From NCBI GenBank assembly GCA_017621515.1, contig JAGASY010000096.1, positions 1 through 64,000 on the forward strand: 64,000 nucleotides of DNA, given 5' to 3'. This stretch comes from Bacteroidaceae bacterium. GTDB lineage: Bacteria > Bacteroidota > Bacteroidia > Bacteroidales > Bacteroidaceae. Below are positions 27,719 through 37,926 of this stretch, in pieces. Position numbers and translations under genes: made by a program. Every line of letters starts with the position of its first letter. Positions within the stretch are counted from its first letter, which is position 1. The notes beneath the pieces were generated by a model that was not told the origin of the DNA, ran no database searches, and worked only from the letters and a program-made list of their open reading frames with translations.

Positions 27719-28012
27719 ATGGGTTATATAATCAAACCGTTGATCACTGAGAAAATGACGGCTATCACAGAGAAGCAGAACAATAAGTTCGGCTTTATTG
27801 TGAATCCTAAGGCCAATAAGATTGAGATTAAAAAAGAGATAGAAGCTAAATACAATGTAAATGTGGTTTCGGTTAACACCATGAACTATGCCGGCAAAAC
27901 TAAAAGCCGTTACACAAAGGCAGGTGTTATCAAGGGTAGAACTAATGCTTTCAAGAAAGCTATAGTAACTCTCCGTGAAGGCGAAACTATTGATTTCTAT
28001 AGTAACATTTAA
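27719..28012 (+). CDS. rplW: Ribosomal protein uL23
   Basis: 97 residues; sits at the tunnel exit and docks trigger factor and [21 protein letters not shown] start and the [19 protein letters not shown] basic segment are typical. A strong Shine-Dalgarno sequence, aaggagg (27705-27711), lies 7 bases before the ATG, unusual for this phylum. Confidence 0.96.
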   Translation: MGYIIKPLITEKMTAITEKQNNKFGFIVNPKANKIEIKKEIEAKYNVNVVSVNTMNYAGKTKSRYTKAGVIKGRTNAFKKAIVTLREGETIDFYSNI

Positions 28013-28020
28013 TAAGTAAA

Positions 28021-28845
28021 ATGGGTATTCGTAAATTCAGACCAATTACTCCAGGTCAAAGACACAAAGCTATTGGTACATTTGATGATGTTACTACATC
28101 TGTACCAGAAAAAACTCTTGTGTACGGTAAGCGTAGCACAGGTGGTCGCAACAACCAAGGTCGTATGACTGTTAGATACAGAGGTGGCGGTCACAAGAGA
28201 CTCTATCGTATTATCGACTTCAAGAGAGATAAAGACGGAATACCGGCAGTAGTGAAGACTATTGAGTACGATCCGAACCGTTCGGCACGTATCGCATTGC
28301 TCTTCTATGCTGACGGTGAAAAACGTTATATCGTTGCTCCTAATGGATTGAAGGTTGGCACAACCATCATGTCTGGAGAAAATGCTGCTCCAGATCTTGG
28401 AAACTCACTTCCGCTCCAGAACATACCGGTCGGTACTGTAATACACAACATCGAACTGTGTCCTGGACAAGGTGCCAAGATGGTAAGATCTGCCGGCAAT
28501 TTTGCTCAGTTAACTTCTCGTGAGGGACGTTTTTGCGTAATTAAGCTTCCTTCAGGTGAAATTCGTAAGGTGCTCAGTACTTGTAAGGCTACTATCGGTA
28601 GCGTAAGCAACTCAGACCATGCACTTGAGTCTTCAGGTAAGGCTGGACGCTCTCGCTGGTTGGGACGTCGTCCTCACAACCGTGGTGTTGTTATGAACCC
28701 AATCGATCACCCTATGGGTGGTGGTGAAGGACGTCACACCGGAGGACATCCACGTTCACGCAATGGTTTGTATGCTAAGGGTCTCAAGACGCGTGCGCCT
28801 AAGAAGAGCTCTAACAAGTACATTATTGAAAGACGTAAAAAATAA
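28021..28845 (+). CDS. rplB: Ribosomal protein uL2
   Basis: 274 residues; required for subunit joining and peptidyl transfer. Intact motifs are [19 protein letters not shown], the [18 protein letters not shown] segment and the C-terminal [20 protein letters not shown] with the essential histidine. Located 8 bases after rplW and 19 before rpsS. Confidence 0.98.
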   Translation: MGIRKFRPITPGQRHKAIGTFDDVTTSVPEKTLVYGKRSTGGRNNQGRMTVRYRGGGHKRLYRIIDFKRDKDGIPAVVKTIEYDPNRSARIALLFYADGEKRYIVAPNGLKVGTTIMSGENAAPDLGNSLPLQNIPVGTVIHNIELCPGQGAKMVRSAGNFAQLTSREGRFCVIKLPSGEIRKVLSTCKATIGSVSNSDHALESSGKAGRSRWLGRRPHNRGVVMNPIDHPMGGGEGRHTGGHPRSRNGLYAKGLKTRAPKKSSNKYIIERRKK

Positions 28846-28864
28846 AAAGTTAATTGAGTAAAAT

Positions 28865-29134
28865 ATGAGTCGTTCATTAAAAAAAGGTCCATACATAAAT
28901 GTAAAGCTCGAAAAGAAAGTGCTTGCTATGAATGAGAGCGGCAAGAAGAGCGTTATAAAGACATGGGCGAGAGCTTCAATGATTTCTCCTGATTTTGTGG
29001 GGCATACCATTGCGGTTCACAACGGAAATAAATTTATTCCTGTTTACATTACTGAGAATATGGTTGGTCACAAGCTCGGTGAATTTTCACTTACTCGTAC
29101 TTTCCGTGGACATGCAGGTAACAAGAAGAAGTAA
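28865..29134 (+). CDS. rpsS: Ribosomal protein uS19
   Basis: 89 residues; head protein near the A-site finger. The start [11 protein letters not shown] and the segments [21 protein letters not shown] and [16 protein letters not shown] are the family pattern. It lies between rplB and rplV in the standard order. Confidence 0.97.
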   Translation: MSRSLKKGPYINVKLEKKVLAMNESGKKSVIKTWARASMISPDFVGHTIAVHNGNKFIPVYITENMVGHKLGEFSLTRTFRGHAGNKKK

Positions 29135-29168
29135 ACAGGCTACAACTTGATAAAAAGAAAATTATATA

Positions 29169-29570
29169 ATGGGAGCAAGGAAACACATAATGGCCCAGAA
29201 AATTAAAGAGGCCAAAAAGACTACTTATTATGCTATTCTTCGCAACATCCCTTCATCACCTCGCAAGATGCGCTATGTTGCAGACCTTGTAAGAGGAATG
29301 GAAGTTGGCAAAGCTCTGGCAACTCTGAAATTCTGCTCAAAAGATGCTTCTAAAGACTTGGAGAAGGTATTGCGTTCTGCGATTGCAAACTGGGAACAGA
29401 AGAACGAGCGTAAGGCTGAGAATGGCGAATTGTATATTAGCAAGGTATTTGTTGATGAGGGTGCTACGCTTAAGCGTATGAGACCTGCTCCACAGGGAAG
29501 AGGTTATAGAATACGCAAGCGTTCGAATCACGTTACTGTTTTTGTGGACGCTAAAACTACTAATGACTGA
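29169..29570 (+). CDS. rplV: Ribosomal protein uL22
   Basis: 133 residues; its extended beta-hairpin lines the exit tunnel and contacts macrolide sites. The hairpin [20 protein letters not shown] is intact. The start MGARKHI matches the N-terminus typical of Bacteroidales L22; an internal ATG seven codons in is less likely. Followed by rpsC after 8 bases. Confidence 0.96.
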   Translation: MGARKHIMAQKIKEAKKTTYYAILRNIPSSPRKMRYVADLVRGMEVGKALATLKFCSKDASKDLEKVLRSAIANWEQKNERKAENGELYISKVFVDEGATLKRMRPAPQGRGYRIRKRSNHVTVFVDAKTTND

Positions 29571-29578
29571 AAGTAATT

Positions 29579-30301
29579 ATGGGACAGAAATGTAATCCAA
29601 TAAGTAACCGTCTCGGAATAATAAGAGGCTGGGACTCTAACTGGTTCGGAGGAAGTAACTTCGGAGACAATCTTCTTGAGGACAGCAAAATCCGCAAGTA
29701 TCTTAATGTTCGTCTTGCTAAGGCAAGTGTGTCTAAAATTGTTATCGAGCGTACACTTAAACTTGTGACAATCACAATCTGCACAGCTCGCCCGGGTGCA
29801 ATCATCGGAAAAGGTGGACAGGACGTTGAAAAACTGAAAGAGGAACTCAAGAAAGTTACAGATAAGGACGTTCAGATTAATATCTTTGAAATTAAGCGTC
29901 CGGAACTTGATGCTGTGATTGTTGCTAATAATATTGCACGCCAGCTTGAAGGTAAAATAGCTTACAGACGTGCTATTAAAAGTGCCATTGCAAATACAAT
30001 GAGATCTGGTGCTGAAGGTATAAAGATTCAGATATCTGGTCGTCTTAACGGTGCTGAAATGTCACGTTCTGAGATGTATAAGGAGGGACGTACTCCGCTC
30101 CATACTTTCAGAGCAGACATTGATTACTGTCTTGCAGAAGCACTGACAAAGGTTGGACTTCTTGGCATTAAGGTTTGGATATGCAGAGGAGAAGTGTTTG
30201 GTAAGAAGGATTTGACTCCTGATTATACTCAGACAAAAGAGACTGGCCGCAGCAATAACGGCGGCGGTAGGAGATTCAGAAACAGAAAGTCAAACCGCTA
30301 A
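29579..30301 (+). CDS. rpsC: Ribosomal protein uS3
   Basis: 240 residues; mRNA-entry protein. The type II KH domain has the GxxG loop [17 protein letters not shown] and the C-terminal domain ends with [18 protein letters not shown] and GVKVWI-like [13 protein letters not shown] basic, glycine-rich tail ([16 protein letters not shown]) closes the protein. Standard position between rplV and rplP. Confidence 0.97.
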   Translation: MGQKCNPISNRLGIIRGWDSNWFGGSNFGDNLLEDSKIRKYLNVRLAKASVSKIVIERTLKLVTITICTARPGAIIGKGGQDVEKLKEELKKVTDKDVQINIFEIKRPELDAVIVANNIARQLEGKIAYRRAIKSAIANTMRSGAEGIKIQISGRLNGAEMSRSEMYKEGRTPLHTFRADIDYCLAEALTKVGLLGIKVWICRGEVFGKKDLTPDYTQTKETGRSNNGGGRRFRNRKSNR

Positions 30302-30313
30302 TTTTTTTGAATT

Positions 30314-30745
30314 ATGTTACAGCCAAAAAGACAGAAATATAGAAGACCGCAAAAAGGCCGTGGTCGTTGGAAAGGTGTTTCACATAGAGGTACTGAATTG
30401 GCATTTGGTAGTTTTGGTATAAAGGCTTTGCAGACACGTTGGATTACTGCACGCCAAATAGAGGCAGCGCGTGTGGCTATTACACGTTATATGCAGCGTC
30501 AGGGACAGGTTTGGATTAGAATTTTCCCGGACAAACCAATTACTAAAAAACCGGCTGACGTGCGAATGGGTAAAGGTAAGGGAGATCCGTATGCTTATGT
30601 ATTTCCTGCTAAACCGGGACGTATTCTTTTTGAAGTTGAAGGAGTCTCTTATGAAATCGCAAAAGAAGCATTGCGTCTTGGTGCACAGAAACTTCCGACA
30701 ACTACTAAGTTTATTGTAAGGCGTGATTACGACAAAAATGCTTGA
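30314..30745 (+). CDS. rplP: Ribosomal protein uL16
   Basis: 143 residues; organises the A-site and the GTPase-associated region. The starting segment [14 protein letters not shown] and the conserved [21 protein letters not shown] and [16 protein letters not shown] are present. Its TGA stop at 30743-30745 is 2 bases from the rpmC start. Confidence 0.97.
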   Translation: MLQPKRQKYRRPQKGRGRWKGVSHRGTELAFGSFGIKALQTRWITARQIEAARVAITRYMQRQGQVWIRIFPDKPITKKPADVRMGKGKGDPYAYVFPAKPGRILFEVEGVSYEIAKEALRLGAQKLPTTTKFIVRRDYDKNA

Positions 30746-30747
30746 TT

Positions 30748-30942
30748 ATGAAAATTTCGGAAATAAGAGAACTTACAACTGCAGAACTTGCAGAGCGTAT
30801 TGATACAGAAGTTGCAAATTATAGCAATATGAAGTTCAACCACCATATTTCTCCTCTGGAGGATTATTCACAGATTAAGAAATTGCGTCGTGATATTGCT
30901 CGGATGAAGTGTGAGTTGCGTCAGAGAGAACTTAATAAATAA
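30748..30942 (+). CDS. rpmC: Ribosomal protein uL29
   Basis: 64 residues; small helical hairpin protein at the tunnel exit. Start chosen at the ATG 30748 (MKISEIRELTTAEL); a TTG two codons earlier overlaps the rplP stop and is unlikely. The C-terminal KKLRRDIARMKCELRQRE helix is typical. Confidence 0.95.
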   Translation: MKISEIRELTTAELAERIDTEVANYSNMKFNHHISPLEDYSQIKKLRRDIARMKCELRQRELNK

Positions 30943-30954
30943 AATTGCGGCTAC

Positions 30955-31212
30955 ATGGAAGTTAGAAATTTAAGAAAACAGAGAATGGGTGTGGTAACAA
31001 GCAATAAGATGGACAAGACCATAGTTGTTGCTGCTAAATTTAAGGAAAAGCACCCTATTTATGGTAAGTTTGTCAGCAAGACAAAGAAATACCATGCTCA
31101 TGATGAGAATAATGAGTGTAACATTGGTGACTCAGTGTTGATTATGGAGACTCGTCCATTGAGCAAAACTAAAAGATGGAGATTAGTACAAATCGTAGAA
31201 AGGGCTAAGTAA
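30955..31212 (+). CDS. rpsQ: Ribosomal protein uS17
   Basis: 85 residues; primary 16S rRNA-binding OB-fold protein. The signatures [19 protein letters not shown] and [20 protein letters not shown] are present. Three bases separate it from rplN. Confidence 0.97.
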   Translation: MEVRNLRKQRMGVVTSNKMDKTIVVAAKFKEKHPIYGKFVSKTKKYHAHDENNECNIGDSVLIMETRPLSKTKRWRLVQIVERAK

Positions 31213-31215
31213 AAT

Positions 31216-31581
31216 ATGATACAGACAGAATCAAGATTGACAGTTGCTGACAACAGCGGTGCACGTGAGGTTCTTTGTATAAGAGTTCTCGGAGGTACAA
31301 GAAGACGTTATGCTTCTGTTGGAGATGTGATTGTTGTAGCAGTTAAGAATGTTATCCCTTCAAGTGAAATAAAGAAGGGTGCAGTATCAAAGGCTTTGAT
31401 TGTACGTACAAAGAAGGAGATTCGTCGTGCTGATGGTTCGTACATTCGTTTTGATGATAATGCATGTGTTCTTTTGAACAATGCCGGTGAGATGAGAGGT
31501 AGCCGTATATTTGGTCCTGTAGCTCGTGAACTCCGTGCTGCTAACATGAAGGTTGTTTCTTTGGCTACAGAGGTTCTTTAA
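31216..31581 (+). CDS. rplN: Ribosomal protein uL14
   Basis: 121 residues; large-subunit interface protein forming bridge B8. Start [19 protein letters not shown] and the C-terminal [19 protein letters not shown] are canonical. Standard order between rpsQ and rplX. Confidence 0.98.
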   Translation: MIQTESRLTVADNSGAREVLCIRVLGGTRRRYASVGDVIVVAVKNVIPSSEIKKGAVSKALIVRTKKEIRRADGSYIRFDDNACVLLNNAGEMRGSRIFGPVARELRAANMKVVSLATEVL

Positions 31582-31600
31582 TTTATAAAGATTCATAGTA

Positions 31601-31918
31601 ATGAGTAAGTTACATATAAAGAAAGGTGACACGGTTTACGTGAATGCTGGCAATTACAAAGGTCAGACAGGTAAAGTTCTTTCTGTGCTTGTTAAGGAGC
31701 AGCGTGCCGTTGTTGAGGGTGTTAACATTGTGTCAAAGAGCACAAAGCCAAGTGCAAAGCATCCGCAGGGAGGAATTATTAAGCAGGAAGCACCTATCCA
31801 TATTTCTAATCTTAACGTACTTGATCCTAAGACAGGAAAACCTACACGTATTGGAAGAAGGATTGGTGAGAATGGCAAATTAGTTCGTTATGCTAAAAAA
31901 TCAGGGGAGGAGATTTAA
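31601..31918 (+). CDS. rplX: Ribosomal protein uL24
   Basis: 105 residues; early assembly initiator of the 50S subunit with a KOW motif ([20 protein letters not shown]). Its stop shares one base with the rplE start (TAATG). A GGAGG-type Shine-Dalgarno for rplE lies inside its last codons. Confidence 0.97.
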   Translation: MSKLHIKKGDTVYVNAGNYKGQTGKVLSVLVKEQRAVVEGVNIVSKSTKPSAKHPQGGIIKQEAPIHISNLNVLDPKTGKPTRIGRRIGENGKLVRYAKKSGEEI

Positions 31919-32472
31919 TGAGTACTACTGCTAATCTAAAGAACGTATATGCTGAGCAGATTATGCCGGCATTGATGAAACAGTTTAATTATTCTTCTCC
32001 TATGCAGATTCCTGTATTGAAGAAGATTGTTGTGAATCAGGGATTGGGTAAAGCTACGGCTGACAAGAAAATCATCGAGGTTGCTATGGCTGAACTCGCA
32101 CAGATTACAGGTCAGAAGCCTGTAGCTACATTGTCTAAGAAGGATATCTCTAACTTCCGTCTTCGTAAGAAGATGCCTATTGGAGTTATGGTTACTCTTC
32201 GCAGAAATACAATGTATGAATTCCTTGAGAAACTTATTCGTGTATCTCTTCCTCGTATCCGTGACTTCAAGGGTATAAGCACGAACTTTGACGGACGTGG
32301 TAATTATACTCTTGGTATTCAGGAGCAGATTATATTCCCGGAAATCAATATCGATCAGGTTGATAAGATTATGGGTATGAATATTACTTTCGTTACATCT
32401 GCTAAGACTGATGAGGAAGCTTATGCTCTTCTTAAAGCATTTGGATTACCGTTTAAGGATGCAAAAAAATAA
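31918..32472 (+). CDS. rplE: Ribosomal protein uL5
   Basis: 184 residues; binds 5S rRNA and bridges to S13. Conserved [34 protein letters not shown], and the [18 protein letters not shown] segment are visible. In E. coli the S8 repressor site overlaps the start of this gene; here the longer spacer of this region lies before rpsH instead. One-base overlap with rplX, 5 bases before rpsN. Confidence 0.98.
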   Translation: MSTTANLKNVYAEQIMPALMKQFNYSSPMQIPVLKKIVVNQGLGKATADKKIIEVAMAELAQITGQKPVATLSKKDISNFRLRKKMPIGVMVTLRRNTMYEFLEKLIRVSLPRIRDFKGISTNFDGRGNYTLGIQEQIIFPEINIDQVDKIMGMNITFVTSAKTDEEAYALLKAFGLPFKDAKK

Positions 32473-32477
32473 CAGAT

Positions 32478-32777
32478 ATGGCAAAAGAATCAATGAAGGC
32501 TCGCGAAGTTAAGCGAGCAAAACTTGTGGCTAAATATGCAGCAAAGCGCGCCGCTTTGAAGAAGATTGTAAACACTGGTGATCCGATGGAAGCTTATGAG
32601 GCAGCTCGTAAACTTCAGAGCATACCAGCTAATGCTAATCCTATTCGTCTGCATAACAGATGTAAGATTACAGGACGTCCAAGAGGATATATGCGTCAGT
32701 TTGGACTTTCACGTATTCAGTTCCGTGAGATGGCTTCTGCTGGTCTTATACCTGGTGTAAAGAAATCAAGCTGGTAA
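32478..32777 (+). CDS. rpsN: Ribosomal protein uS14
   Basis: 99 residues, the longer zinc-free form: the CxxC pairs of the short form are absent. The C-terminal [24 protein letters not shown] and PGVKKSSW match the family. Followed by the only spacer above 35 bases inside the spc group. Confidence 0.97.
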   Translation: MAKESMKAREVKRAKLVAKYAAKRAALKKIVNTGDPMEAYEAARKLQSIPANANPIRLHNRCKITGRPRGYMRQFGLSRIQFREMASAGLIPGVKKSSW

Positions 32778-32799
32778 ACAATTTTTATTTTAAATATTG

Positions 32800-32814
32800 T
32801 CGGGAAAATCCCGA
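32800..32814 (+). promoter_or_regulatory. Hairpin in the rpsN-rpsH spacer
   Basis: tcggga (32800-32805) and tcccga (32809-32814) form a perfect 6-base stem with a 3-base loop, followed by an AT-rich run up to the rpsH start. The 53-base spacer is out of line with its neighbours. It could be an S8 feedback site, a weak terminator or an RNA-processing site. Confidence 0.4.
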
Positions 32815-32830
32815 TTAATTTAATTTTATT

Positions 32831-33226
32831 ATGACAGATCCTATAGCAGATTATTTGACGAGGTTGAGAAATGCCATTATGGCTAAGCACAAGGTTGTGG
32901 AAGTTCCAGCCTCTAATTTGAAAAAGGAAATTACAAAAATCCTTTTTGAAAAGGGTTATTTGTTGAACTACAAGTTCGTTGAAGAAGGACCTCAGGGCAC
33001 AATAAAGATTGCCTTGAAGTATGATCCGGAAACAAAGACTAATGCAATTGTTAGTTTGAAGAGAGTTTCTCGTCCGGGTCTTCGTAAGTACACTGGCTAC
33101 AAAGACATGCCACGTGTCATAAATGGATTGGGTATTGCTATAATATCTACTTCCAAGGGTGTGATGACCGATAAGGAGGCTTCAGAACTGAAAATTGGTG
33201 GTGAAGTTCTTTGTTATGTATATTAA
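32831..33226 (+). CDS. rpsH: Ribosomal protein uS8
   Basis: 131 residues; central-domain 16S rRNA binder and, in E. coli, the feedback regulator of the spc operon. Start MTDPIADYLTRLRNA and the C-terminal GLGIAIISTSKGVMTDKEA and GGEVLCYVY are typical. Preceded by a 53-base spacer with a hairpin. Confidence 0.98.
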   Translation: MTDPIADYLTRLRNAIMAKHKVVEVPASNLKKEITKILFEKGYLLNYKFVEEGPQGTIKIALKYDPETKTNAIVSLKRVSRPGLRKYTGYKDMPRVINGLGIAIISTSKGVMTDKEASELKIGGEVLCYVY

Positions 33227-33243
33227 TGTAAGGATGATATATA

Positions 33244-33813
33244 ATGTCTAGAATTGGTAAATTGCCTATTATTATTCCTGCAGGAGTAACTGTTACTCAT
33301 AAGGATGACATTGTAACTGTAAAAGGTCCTAAAGGAGAACTCTCCCAATATGTAAATCCTGCTATAAATGTTGTGATTGAGGACGGAAAGTTGACAATGG
33401 AGGAAAATGTGGAAATGATGGTTGATAATCCAAAACAGCGTCATGCGTTTCATGGATTGTACCGTGCTCTTGTTAACAACATGGTTATAGGAGTTTCTGA
33501 GGGATACAAGAAGACACTTCAGTTGGTTGGTGTTGGTTATCGTGTTTCAAATACAGGTAACGTTCTTGATTTTGCTTTGGGATATTCTCACTCCATTTGT
33601 TTCGAATTGCCTAAAGAAATCAAGGTTGAAACAAAATCTGAGAGAAATCAGGATCCTCTAATCATGCTCGAGTCTTGTGACAAACAGTTGCTGGGTATGG
33701 TATGTGCTAAGATTCGCTCGTTCCGTATGCCTGAACCTTACAAAGGAAAGGGTATTCGTTTCCAGGGTGAGGTAATTAGAAGAAAGTCTGGTAAGTCAGC
33801 AAGTGCTAAATAA
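33244..33813 (+). CDS. rplF: Ribosomal protein uL6
   Basis: 189 residues; supports the sarcin-ricin loop region. Conserved [17 protein letters not shown] start and [19 protein letters not shown] end (Bacteroidetes version of the YKGKGIRY motif). Spacers of 17 bases on each side. Confidence 0.97.
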   Translation: MSRIGKLPIIIPAGVTVTHKDDIVTVKGPKGELSQYVNPAINVVIEDGKLTMEENVEMMVDNPKQRHAFHGLYRALVNNMVIGVSEGYKKTLQLVGVGYRVSNTGNVLDFALGYSHSICFELPKEIKVETKSERNQDPLIMLESCDKQLLGMVCAKIRSFRMPEPYKGKGIRFQGEVIRRKSGKSASAK

Positions 33814-33830
33814 TTTTTAATTGTACGAGT

Positions 33831-34172
33831 ATGATAACAAAGTTAGAAAGACGTATTAAAATTAAATATAGAATACGCAATAAGATTTCTGGTACTGCTG
33901 AACGTCCAAGAATGTCTGTATTCAGAAGTAATAAGCAGATTTATGTACAGATTATAGATGATGAGAAGGCAAATACTCTTGTTGCTGCATCATCGCTCGG
34001 TATGGAAAAATGCACTAAGTGTGAGCAGGCTGCTAAAGTTGGTGAACTGATTGCGAAAAAGGCTATTGAAGCTGGTATTACAACTGTAGTATTTGATCGT
34101 AACGGTTATTTGTACCATGGGAGAATTAAGGAGGTAGCTGATGCTGCCCGTAACGCTGGACTTAAATTTTAA
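33831..34172 (+). CDS. rplR: Ribosomal protein uL18
   Basis: 113 residues; 5S rRNA-binding protein. [20 protein letters not shown] and the C-terminal [20 protein letters not shown] segment (family FDRxGYxYHG) are clear. 8 bases before rpsE. Confidence 0.97.
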   Translation: MITKLERRIKIKYRIRNKISGTAERPRMSVFRSNKQIYVQIIDDEKANTLVAASSLGMEKCTKCEQAAKVGELIAKKAIEAGITTVVFDRNGYLYHGRIKEVADAARNAGLKF

Positions 34173-34180
34173 TTGAAATT

Positions 34181-34690
34181 ATGGTTAATAGAGTTAAGAT
34201 AGGAAACGACGTCGAACTGAAAGATCGATTGGTTGCTATTAATCGTGTTACAAAAGTTACAAAGGGTGGTAGAACATTCACATTCGCAGCCATTGTAGTT
34301 GTTGGAAACGGTGATGGTGTGATTGGCTACGGTCTTGGAAAGGCTGGCGAAGTGACAGCTGCTATTGCAAAAGGTGTTGAAGCTGCAAAGAAGAATCTGG
34401 TTAAAGTTCCTGTTCTCAAAGGTACTGTTCCTCATGAAGCTTATGCCAAGTTTGGTGGTGCACGTGTACTTGTTATGCCTGCTTCTGCCGGTACTGGTGT
34501 AGTTGCAGGCGGTGCAATGCGTGCAGTTTTCGAAAGTGTTGGTATTACTGATGTTCTTGCAAAATCTAAGGGTTCTTCAAATCCGCATAATCTGGTGAAG
34601 GCTACTATTGAAGCTCTTGCTAATATGCGTGATCCTAAGACCGTAGCACAGAACCGCGGTGTTAGTTTAACTAAAGTTTTTAGAGGATAA
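34181..34690 (+). CDS. rpsE: Ribosomal protein uS5
   Basis: 169 residues; contributes to decoding fidelity and mRNA helicase activity. The double-stranded RNA-binding fold shows [20 protein letters not shown] and [14 protein letters not shown]; the C-terminal domain has [20 protein letters not shown]. Standard position between rplR and rpmD. Confidence 0.98.
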   Translation: MVNRVKIGNDVELKDRLVAINRVTKVTKGGRTFTFAAIVVVGNGDGVIGYGLGKAGEVTAAIAKGVEAAKKNLVKVPVLKGTVPHEAYAKFGGARVLVMPASAGTGVVAGGAMRAVFESVGITDVLAKSKGSSNPHNLVKATIEALANMRDPKTVAQNRGVSLTKVFRG

Positions 34691-34703
34691 AGGAGGATTG
34701 GTA

Positions 34704-34880
34704 ATGGCTACAATTAAGATTAAGCAGATAAGAAGTCGTGTCGGTCGACCAGTTGATCAGAAACGTACTCTAGATTCATTAGGCTTGAAAAAAATGAATA
34801 AGGTTGTTGAACATGAGGATACTCCTTCGTTGAGAGGTATGATTCGTAAAGTTCATCATCTTGTAGAGGTTGTAGATTAA
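34704..34880 (+). CDS. rpmD: Ribosomal protein uL30
   Basis: 58 residues. Start chosen at ATG 34704 (MATIKIKQIRSRVGRP); a TTG two codons upstream is less likely because a full Shine-Dalgarno, aggagg (34691-34696), is ideally spaced for the ATG. The tail HEDTPSLRGMIRKVHHLVEV is typical. Confidence 0.95.
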   Translation: MATIKIKQIRSRVGRPVDQKRTLDSLGLKKMNKVVEHEDTPSLRGMIRKVHHLVEVVD

Positions 34881-34908
34881 TTGAACTAATTTAATTTTTG
34901 AGAATAAA

Positions 34909-35355
34909 ATGGAACTACATAATTTGAAACCAGCAGAAGGCTCAACACATAATAGCAAACGTGTTGGACGTGGATATGGTTCTGGTAAGGGACGTACATC
35001 TACACGTGGACATAAGGGTGCTAAAGCAAGATCTGGTTACAAGAAGAAAATTGGTTTTGAAGGAGGACAGATGCCTTTGCAGCGTCGTGTACCTAAATTC
35101 GGATTTAAAAATATCAACAGAATTGAGTATAAGGCTGTCAATCTTGATGACATTCAGAAATTAGCTGATAACAAGGAACTGACAAAAATCACTCTTGCTG
35201 ATATTATTGAAGCTGGATTGGCAAATTCAAAACAGTTCGTAAAAGTTTTAGGTGATGGCGAGTTGACCTCTAAACTGGAAATTGAAGCTCATGCTTTCTC
35301 ACAGAAAGCTGAAGCAGCGATTACAGAAGAGGGTGGCAATGCTGTAAAACTTTAA
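34909..35355 (+). CDS. rplO: Ribosomal protein uL15
   Basis: 148 residues; late-assembly large-subunit protein. The glycine/arginine-rich N-terminal extension (RVGRGYGSGKGRTSTRGHKG) and GFEGGQMPLQRRVPKFGF are canonical. Four bases before secY. Confidence 0.97.
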   Translation: MELHNLKPAEGSTHNSKRVGRGYGSGKGRTSTRGHKGAKARSGYKKKIGFEGGQMPLQRRVPKFGFKNINRIEYKAVNLDDIQKLADNKELTKITLADIIEAGLANSKQFVKVLGDGELTSKLEIEAHAFSQKAEAAITEEGGNAVKL

Positions 35356-35359
35356 AATA

Positions 35360-36736
35360 ATGGGAAAAGCAATCGATAAACTTAAGAATATCAAGATTGT
35401 TAAGACATTGTCTAACATAGGGAAAATTGAGGATCTCCGTACGAGACTCCTCGTTACCCTTATGTTTGTTGTCATATACCGTTTTGGTTCCTATGTTGTT
35501 TTGCCCGGTATTGATACTGAGGCACTTCAAGGTCTGCGTAATCAGACGGAAGGCGGACTGATGTCTTTGCTTGATATGTTCTCAGGTGGAGCTTTTTCTA
35601 AGGCATCTATTTTTGCACTTGGAATCATGCCATATATATCTGCTTCAATTGTGATGCAGTTGCTTGGCATTGCTGTACCTTTCTTCCAGAAAATGCAGCG
35701 TGAAGGTGAGAGTGGTAGAAGAAAGATGAATCAATATACTCGTTATTTGACAATTCTGATTTTGCTATTTCAGGGGCCTTCATATCTTTTCAACTTGAGA
35801 TTGCAGACTGGAGGTACAGCTCTTTATCCATCATTGGATTGGACTTGGTTTCTGATTACAGCAACAATTATCTTGGCTGCAGGAAGTATGTTCATTTTGT
35901 GGCTGGGTGAAAGAATTACGGATAAGGGCATAGGAAATGGTATTTCTTTGATTATCATGATTGGTATTATTGCTCGTTTTCCACAGGCTTTTATTCAGGA
36001 ACTTACAACTCGTTTCTCTTCTCCGGGGCAGGGTGGTCTCATTGTTCTGCTTGTAGAGATTGTTGTACTTCTTGCTGTTATTGCAGCTGCAATCTTGCTT
36101 GTGCAAGGTGTACGTAGAGTGCCGGTACAGTATGCAAAGAAAGTTGTTGGAAATAGACAATATGGTGGTGCACGTCAGTATATACCATTGAAGCCTTATG
36201 CTGCGAATGTGATGCCTATTATATTTGCTCAGGCTATAATGTTTATTCCTGTAACTGTAGCAGGATATGTGTCTGGTGGAAAACTGAGTCCGTTTATGAG
36301 TCTGTTGATTGACACAACGAGTGGAATTTACAATTTAATATTTGCTATATTGATTGTTGTTTTCACATATTTGTATACTGCTATAACTATCAATCCGACT
36401 CAGATGGCAGAAGATATGAAGCGAAACAATGGTTTTATTCCAGGAGTGAAACCTGGTAAGAATACGGCTGATTTCCTTGATAGGATAATGTCTCGTATAA
36501 CATTGCCGGGATCTTTGTTTTTGGCTTTTATTGCTATCATGCCTGCATTTGCTGATTTGTTCGGGGTACAGCGTGAATTTGCGCAGTTCTTTGGTGGTAC
36601 ATCATTGTTGATTCTTGTTGGTGTGGTTCTTGATACTCTTCAGCAGATTGAGAGTCATTTGATGATGAGACATTATGATGGACTTCTTGAGACAGGACGT
36701 ATCAGAGGTGCACATGCTGCTAATGGTGCTTATTAA
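35360..36736 (+). CDS. secY: Protein translocase subunit SecY
   Basis: 458 residues, ten transmembrane helices; central pore of the SecYEG channel for export and membrane insertion. The plug-region segment DMFSGGAFSKASIFALGIMP, the GIGNGISLIIM motif and the cytoplasmic loop FIPGVKPGKNTADFLDRI are present. Position between rplO and map is the usual Bacteroidetes arrangement, linking translation and secretion genes. Confidence 0.98.
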   Translation: MGKAIDKLKNIKIVKTLSNIGKIEDLRTRLLVTLMFVVIYRFGSYVVLPGIDTEALQGLRNQTEGGLMSLLDMFSGGAFSKASIFALGIMPYISASIVMQLLGIAVPFFQKMQREGESGRRKMNQYTRYLTILILLFQGPSYLFNLRLQTGGTALYPSLDWTWFLITATIILAAGSMFILWLGERITDKGIGNGISLIIMIGIIARFPQAFIQELTTRFSSPGQGGLIVLLVEIVVLLAVIAAAILLVQGVRRVPVQYAKKVVGNRQYGGARQYIPLKPYAANVMPIIFAQAIMFIPVTVAGYVSGGKLSPFMSLLIDTTSGIYNLIFAILIVVFTYLYTAITINPTQMAEDMKRNNGFIPGVKPGKNTADFLDRIMSRITLPGSLFLAFIAIMPAFADLFGVQREFAQFFGGTSLLILVGVVLDTLQQIESHLMMRHYDGLLETGRIRGAHAANGAY

Positions 36737-36744
36737 GTAAGAAG

Positions 36745-37542
36745 ATGGTATATCTTAAAACTGACGAGGAAGTAGAGCTTTTACGAGAGGCTAATCTGTT
36801 GGTTGGAAGAGTGCTGGCTGAGATTGCCAAGATTATCAGGCCGGGTGTAACAACAAAGCAGCTTGATATTTTGGCTGAGACTTTCATCAGAGATAATGGG
36901 GCGGAACCTACATTCAAAGGATTTCCAAACCCTTATGGTGAACCGTTTCCTGCTAGCATTTGTACTTCGGTGAACAATCAGGTCGTACATGGTATTCCTA
37001 ATGACGAACCTTTGAAAGAAGGTGACATAGTGTCTGTGGATTGTGGTACATTGTTAAATGGTTTCTGTGGTGATTCTTGTTATACCTTTGCTGTTGGTGA
37101 AGTTTCTGATGATGTCAGAAGATTGTTAGATACAACAAAAGAGGCATTATACAAGGGAATTGAACAGGCTGTTGTTGGTCATAGACTGGGAGATATTTCA
37201 TATTCAATTCAAACTCATTGCGAGAAGAACGGATATGGAGTTGTCAGAGAGTTTGTTGGTCATGGAATCGGTCATGAAATGCATGAACCTCCACAAGTTC
37301 CTAATTATGGAAAGCGAGGTAATGGTATGCTTTTGAAGAACGGTCTTTGTATTGCGATAGAACCAATGATAACTATGGGGACTAAAGATATCTATTTGCA
37401 GTCTGATTGTTGGGGAGTTGTAACTCGTGATAATAAACCTGCTGCACATTTTGAACATTCAGTTTGTGTGCGTAAGGGAAAGGCTGATATTTTGTCGTCA
37501 TTTGAAGAAATAGAAAAAATATTAGGAGATAAATCATTTTAG
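36745..37542 (+). CDS. map: Methionine aminopeptidase, type I
   Basis: 265 residues; removes the initiator methionine from nascent proteins. The dimetal site ligands are visible in VSVDCGTLLNGFCGDSCYTF (two Asp), GHGIGHEMHEPP (His), CIAIEPM (Glu) and HFEHSVCV (Glu). VHGIPN carries the substrate-binding His. No extra N-terminal zinc finger. Between secY and infA, with spacers of 8 and 3 bases. Confidence 0.97.
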   Translation: MVYLKTDEEVELLREANLLVGRVLAEIAKIIRPGVTTKQLDILAETFIRDNGAEPTFKGFPNPYGEPFPASICTSVNNQVVHGIPNDEPLKEGDIVSVDCGTLLNGFCGDSCYTFAVGEVSDDVRRLLDTTKEALYKGIEQAVVGHRLGDISYSIQTHCEKNGYGVVREFVGHGIGHEMHEPPQVPNYGKRGNGMLLKNGLCIAIEPMITMGTKDIYLQSDCWGVVTRDNKPAAHFEHSVCVRKGKADILSSFEEIEKILGDKSF

Positions 37543-37545
37543 ACT

Positions 37546-37764
37546 ATGGCTAAGCAGTCAGCAATTGAGCAGGATGGAACTATTATAGAGGCATTATCTA
37601 ATGCAATGTTTCGTGTAGAATTGGAGAACGGTCATGAGATTATCGCTCACATATCTGGTAAGATGAGGATGCATTACATCAAAATTCTTCCTGGTGATAA
37701 GATACGTGTAGAGATGTCTCCTTATGACTTGTCTAAAGGAAGAATAGTATTCAGATATAAATAA
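37546..37764 (+). CDS. infA: Translation initiation factor IF-1
   Basis: 72-residue OB-fold protein that blocks the A-site during initiation. The sequence [20 protein letters not shown] and [19 protein letters not shown] is the family signature. 13 bases before rpmJ. Confidence 0.98.
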   Translation: MAKQSAIEQDGTIIEALSNAMFRVELENGHEIIAHISGKMRMHYIKILPGDKIRVEMSPYDLSKGRIVFRYK

Positions 37765-37777
37765 AAAGAATCAATAT

Positions 37778-37894
37778 ATGAAAACAAGAGCATCTTTGAA
37801 GAAGCGTACACCAGATTGCGTTATCGTTAGACGTAAAGGACGTTTGTTTGTAATTAATAAGAAGAATCCTAAGTATAAGTTACGTCAGGGATGA
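37778..37894 (+). CDS. rpmJ: Ribosomal protein bL36
   Basis: A 38-codon gene. The translation begins [19 protein letters not shown] and ends NPKYKLRQG, the standard L36 pattern. Only one cysteine is present, so this is the zinc-free form. It lies between infA and rpsM as expected (spacers of 13 and 32 bases). Confidence 0.97.
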   Translation: MKTRASLKKRTPDCVIVRRKGRLFVINKKNPKYKLRQG

Positions 37895-37926
37895 TTCTGT
37901 TGTTAGAGAATAAATAAAGAAGATAT

